DNA from: JAUWQU01 sp964564285
GTDB lineage: Bacteria > Planctomycetota > Phycisphaerae > SM23-33
DNA length: 16,245 nt
Assembly: GCA_964564285.1 (NCBI GenBank)
Contig: CAZMBZ010000100.1
Coordinates: 1 to 16,245, forward strand
Direction: 5' to 3'
Both the position numbers and the translations under genes were made by a program. Shown piece after piece: positions 13,680 through 16,245 of this stretch. Numbering within the stretch: position 1 is the first letter of the stretch; every line of letters begins with the position of its first letter. The notes under the pieces are model-generated. The model was not told where the DNA came from and did no database searches. It was given only the letters and a program-made list of their open reading frames with translations.

Positions 13680-14198
13680 ATGACTAAACGAAAAGAAACC
13701 TCGGTCTTACCGGCGCTGGCAGTTTTGCTGGCCTGCGCGATCCCCGGGGCCGGGCACATCTACCTTGGCCGGGTCGGGAGGGGGCTTATCATCTTCCTGA
13801 CCATCAGCGCCCTGTTCTGGTCGGGCATGGCGATCGGGGGAGTGCTTACCGTCGACTCGCAGCAGGAAAAGTGGTGGTTTGCCGCCCAGATGCTAACCGG
13901 CGCAAACGGCCTGGTCGCGTGGCAACTGGAGAAACGGGCCTACCAGGACCTCCAGCAGGACCTCCAGAAAGACGCGCAGGGTCGGAGCCTCGAAGATCGC
14001 ATGGTCGATAAAAAAATTGCCTTGGTAGCCCCGGCAGAGACCGTCGCCCGGGCCTACTCTGGCGTGGCTGGGCTGATCAACCTTATGTGCATATTCGACG
14101 TCCTGATGCTCTCGCTCATGGGCGTGCGGGGCGAACCATCCCCGGAGAAAAAACGGGCTAAACGCCGTTCAGAAAAGGACGTGGAAACCAAATCGTGA
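13680..14198 (+). CDS. TM2-like multi-pass membrane protein (possibly DUF6677)
   Basis: A 172-residue protein of unknown function. The N-terminal half resembles TM2-type membrane hairpins: a first segment at about 9-24 (VLPALAVLLACAIPGAG), then GHIYLGRVGRGLIIFLTISALFWSG, with the PGxGHxYLGRxGRG turn typical of such domains, running into a second segment at about 34-57. A hydrophilic Gln/Asp/Lys stretch (about 83-115) follows, then YSGVAGLINLMCIFDVLMLSLMG (126-148) and a highly basic tail (KKRAKRR). I associate this pattern with DUF6677, seen in planctomycetes, but from memory only. ATG 13680 is chosen; a TTG at 13665 would add five residues and lies inside a hairpin. Its TGA overlaps the next gene's GTG by four bases. 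Confidence 0.75.
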   Translation: MTKRKETSVLPALAVLLACAIPGAGHIYLGRVGRGLIIFLTISALFWSGMAIGGVLTVDSQQEKWWFAAQMLTGANGLVAWQLEKRAYQDLQQDLQKDAQGRSLEDRMVDKKIALVAPAETVARAYSGVAGLINLMCIFDVLMLSLMGVRGEPSPEKKRAKRRSEKDVETKS

Positions 14199-14434
14199 TC
14201 GCAACGCTGTTCTACAATCCGATCACTCTAAGCTTCGAGTCGGAGCTATGGCTGTTGCTGCCGCTCTGCGCAGCCGTCGGGCTGGTCTACAAGACCATTC
14301 GCGTCGAAAATATCAGCCATCTGCTCAAAGAGTTTGTCCTGCTGCTGCTTTACATGGCCTTCGGGCTTGTCGTTCTGTGTACGCTGCTGTGGCTGATCGA
14401 TACCTACTGGCCCGGATCTGCCTGGTTCTCCTAA
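14195..14434 (+). CDS. Small two-TM hypothetical membrane protein
   Basis: A 79-residue protein not recognised as any family. It has two hydrophobic helices, about 18-33 (ELWLLLPLCAAVGLVY) and 47-69 (FVLLLLYMAFGLVVLCTLLWLI), joined by a short polar segment KTIRVENISHLLKE, and ends with an aromatic tail (YWPGSAWFS). The start is GTG 14195, overlapping the previous stop as GTGA, so it is probably translated by coupling with the TM2-like gene. The tight overlap and shared membrane character suggest the two products act together. Its reality rests on the coupling and clean TM pattern. Confidence 0.65.
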   Translation: MIATLFYNPITLSFESELWLLLPLCAAVGLVYKTIRVENISHLLKEFVLLLLYMAFGLVVLCTLLWLIDTYWPGSAWFS

Positions 14435-14813
14435 GTGGCCTAAAGTAAGTTTATTAGAGTCTATGTGCAGGGCCTGCCTGCCTATATGGCAGGGGGGCAA
14501 AACCAGCGTGAACCCACCAAGACAGATCCCGGGTTGCTCAACTGCATCAGTGGAAAGTTTTGCACTTTCAAAGAAGTCCATCACCCGCCATTGAAGGGCC
14601 AATCTCACTTCGATCCGTTAAAAACTCGTTGCCCTCTGTACGTTACGTGTTTTTCATAATGCATTTAAGCTCATGAAGTGTCCTTAGGCTGTTTGGCTCG
14701 GCGTTTATTGGACAAAACTAAGGAGAATAAGCGTATTTCCGATTTTTCTCGATCATAGAATGGTGCGTAGGCGTAGGAATGTTAGCTTCGCACCAGTGAA
14801 TTGTGAGGTCACA
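14435..14813. other. Noncoding, comparatively AT-rich interval with hairpins
   Basis: 379 bases without a supported gene, visibly richer in A and T than the surrounding coding DNA. It contains an 11-position hairpin at 14472-14498 (one G-G mismatch) and a 6-bp hairpin GAAAGT/ACTTTC at 14553-14569. A purine-rich TAAGGAGAATAAG at 14719-14731 looks like a ribosome-binding site but has no start codon in range. I see no convincing paired -35/-10, although a promoter for the downstream gene must be here or further upstream. A small RNA is possible but unproven. Confidence 0.5.
14472..14498 (+). other. Stable hairpin downstream of the membrane-protein pair
   Basis: GCCTGCCTGCC (14472-14482) pairs with GGCAGGGGGGC (14488-14498) around a TATAT loop: ten pairs, one of them G-U, and one G-G mismatch. 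It is followed by AAAACC rather than T, so it is not a standard intrinsic terminator on this strand. It may cap the 3' end of the upstream transcript. Confidence 0.45.
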
Positions 14814-15476
14814 ATGATTTCTGATCGAGTATTGCTGGATATCGAATCGCAGCAGGACTTCTTCAGCCCTTCCGGGGCGCTGTACAGGCCGCAGTTTTCA
14901 AGTGTGGCCAAGAAGGTGGCTCGGCTCTTTTCCTGGGCACGTCTCAATGACATTCCGGTTATCAGCACCGTTCTGAGGCTTCGGCCTGGCGAGCGCGGGC
15001 CGCTGTCTTCAAAGCCCTACTGTGTGGACGACACCGAGGGCGAGCAGAAACTGGCCAAGACGGTGCTCGCTCGCAGGATCAACCTTGGCTTGTTGAACAC
15101 CACCGATCTGCCGGATCACATATTCCAGAGATACCAGCAGGTTATTTTCGAGAAACGCAAGGCGGATATATTCGCCCACGCCCGGGCCGAGAGGCTTATC
15201 ACCGAGTTGCCCCTTTGCACGTTCGTGCTCTGCGGGGCGGGGGTGTCGGCGGGAATCGTCCAAGCGGCGGTTGGCCTGCGCAGCCGTGGTTTCCCGGTAA
15301 TCCTTGCCAGCGACGCCGCCCTGGCTGTATCGCCAGAGATGGCGAGCATGGCCCACCTGCGGATGGAGGCCAAGGGAGTCCTCTACGCGACGACCACGAG
15401 CATAGTAGCGCCCGTCGCCAAACCTCGGCGACTGAGTTTCCGTTCCGCCCCGAAGCTCGAACGACAGGCCTTCTGA
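14814..15476 (+). CDS. Isochorismatase-fold hydrolase, atypical active site
   Basis: A 220-residue protein of the isochorismatase/cysteine-hydrolase superfamily (nicotinamidase-like fold). The first strand reads LLDIESQQDFFSPSGALY; compared with the family's DxQxDFF pattern the catalytic Asp is replaced by E11, though nearby D9 could serve. The conserved lysine is K114 in VIFEKRKADIF. In the nucleophile loop CGAGVSAGIVQAA the family's cysteine position is occupied by G147, as in true isochorismatases such as EntB rather than cysteine hydrolases. The C-terminus (about 198-220) is basic. Start ATG 14814 is preferred over 14760 because GAGGT precedes it and the extra 18 residues are Arg-rich and unlike the fold. 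No biosynthetic partner for a siderophore or phenazine is nearby, so the reaction is unknown. Confidence 0.8.
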   Translation: MISDRVLLDIESQQDFFSPSGALYRPQFSSVAKKVARLFSWARLNDIPVISTVLRLRPGERGPLSSKPYCVDDTEGEQKLAKTVLARRINLGLLNTTDLPDHIFQRYQQVIFEKRKADIFAHARAERLITELPLCTFVLCGAGVSAGIVQAAVGLRSRGFPVILASDAALAVSPEMASMAHLRMEAKGVLYATTTSIVAPVAKPRRLSFRSAPKLERQAF

Positions 15477-15680
15477 GTTTAGTAGTCTTCAGCCGGCAGC
15501 CTGTAGCCAGTTTACCCCGAGCAAGATCGATGGGTAGTCGGTAAGGCGAAACCGGAAATCTGAAACCATTGTGTTTCTCCGTGTCTTGACAAGATTCCTC
15601 GTTGCGGTTCTGCGGTAATCGCCTTTGTCCGCCAAGCTGCCCTCTTGCAGTAGCGGGGCTTTTCTGGTACGTCCGTCAGC
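15477..15680. other. Intergenic region upstream of prmC
   Basis: About 200 noncoding bases. A TTGACA at 15586-15591 is a good -35, but the nearest -10-like hexamer (GGTAAT, 15614-15619) is 22 bases away, too far for a standard promoter. A 5-bp GC-rich stem, 15639-15643 with 15655-15659, precedes TTTT at 15660-15663 and could be a weak terminator of the preceding gene. Neither is convincing alone. Confidence 0.35.
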
Positions 15681-16245
15681 ATGGCTGAGACCGATCAGAA
15701 CTGGACTGTACTTCGCCTTATAAACTGGACGAAGGATTATTTCGCCAAGGGCGGAATCGAAGACGCCCGCTTGGCGTCCGAGGTTTTGCTGGCCCACGTG
15801 CTTAAGTGCAAGCGGATCGATCTCTACGCCCGCTTCGAATACGTGCCGCAGTCCGAACAATTCGCAGTCTTCCGCGATCTGGTAGCCCGCGCTCGCAAGC
15901 ACGAGCCGGTTGCCTATCTCGTTGGCCACAAGGAGTTTTACTCGTTGGAGTTCAAGGTGACGCCCGAGGTGCTCATCCCGCGTCCCGAGACGGAGATGCT
16001 CGTCAGCGAGGCCATTGCCCACGTCAAGCAGCTATCCAGACCGGGACTGGTCTGGGATGTCTGCACCGGCAGCGGCTGCGTTGCGGTCGCCATTGCCAGC
16101 CAGGTCAAGGACTCCGAGGTGCTCGCGACGGATATCTCGCCGACGGCGATTGAAGTAGCCGCGGAAAACGTCGCCGCCCACGGCCTGACCGGCCGGGTCA
16201 GGTGCCGACAGGCGGACCTTCTTGATCTGCCCGCCGACTGCGAGG
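15681..16245 (+). CDS. prmC: Peptide chain release factor N5-glutamine methyltransferase PrmC (C-terminus cut by window edge)
   Basis: SAM-dependent enzyme that methylates the GGQ glutamine of release factors RF1 and RF2, needed for efficient termination of translation. The frame is open for 188 codons to the right edge. The N-terminal helical substrate-binding domain (about 1-85) has the family pattern DARLASEVLLAHVL, then ARARKHEPVAYLVGHKEFYSLEF and VLIPRPETEMLVSEA. The methyltransferase fold begins with motif I VWDVCTGSGCVAVAIA and the acidic strand end VLATDIS. The catalytic NPPY motif would lie beyond the window, so catalytic integrity cannot be checked. ATG 15681 fits the normal N-terminus, although the Shine-Dalgarno is weak. 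The usual neighbour prfA is not upstream here. Confidence 0.93.
   Translation, partial: MAETDQNWTVLRLINWTKDYFAKGGIEDARLASEVLLAHVLKCKRIDLYARFEYVPQSEQFAVFRDLVARARKHEPVAYLVGHKEFYSLEFKVTPEVLIPRPETEMLVSEAIAHVKQLSRPGLVWDVCTGSGCVAVAIASQVKDSEVLATDISPTAIEVAAENVAAHGLTGRVRCRQADLLDLPADCE

Noticed and set aside
14465..14659. 64-codon ORF in the AT-rich interval
   Set aside because: It begins with GTG inside a region that forms a hairpin, has no ribosome site, no hydrophobic or domain pattern, and unbiased composition.
15639..15663. Intrinsic terminator just before prmC
   Set aside because: The stem is only 5 bp with one wobble and an 11-base loop, and only four T residues follow; kept as a remark in the intergenic entry, not as a terminator call.
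15489..16022. Minus-strand ORF of 177 codons opposite prmC
   Set aside because: Shadow of prmC, whose N-terminal and motif I residues are clear on the plus strand.

Overview
This is a GC-rich stretch of a bacterial chromosome that most resembles a Planctomycetes/PVC genome, probably of the Phycisphaerae type. That placement is an inference from gene content: a secreted quinoprotein-like beta-propeller protein with the WPIYRGP motif, a Tat-exported Cys-type sulfatase, a GH29 fucosidase, a small TM2-like membrane protein of a kind I associate with planctomycetes, and an MCE/MMPL envelope cluster. I see no tRNA, rRNA, CRISPR array, insertion sequence or phage gene.

Layout. Positions 1-2610 (minus strand) hold a secreted PQQ-like beta-propeller protein followed by an alpha-L-fucosidase that runs off the left edge. 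A divergent intergenic region of 342 bases (2611-2952) separates them from the plus-strand genes. Next come the redox repressor gene rex, then an ArgA-like GNAT acetyltransferase, an MlaF-like ABC ATPase, an MlaD/MCE protein and an MMPL/RND transporter (3721-8355). The last four are tightly spaced and probably one operon for lipid or hydrophobic-molecule traffic across the envelope; no MlaE permease is present. A Tat sulfatase and an alpha/beta-hydrolase esterase with overlapping stop/start codons follow (8518-10907). With the fucosidase they suggest breakdown of sulfated and perhaps acetylated, fucose-containing polysaccharide.

Intergenic region 10908-11331 is the most interesting part. It has a near-consensus sigma-70 promoter, a 31-codon leader peptide ending in ALLVVAVL with its AUG only a few bases from the predicted transcription start, a 13-bp hairpin beginning at its stop codon, and a hairpin followed by T-runs. 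Downstream lie ilvB and ilvN, the acetolactate synthase subunits. I read this as a ribosome-mediated transcription attenuator for branched-chain amino acid synthesis.

After ilvN come two overlapping small membrane-protein genes (13680-14434), a 379-base noncoding and comparatively AT-rich interval with two clear hairpins, an isochorismatase-fold protein with altered active-site positions (14814-15476), and the start of prmC (release-factor glutamine methyltransferase), cut by the right edge.
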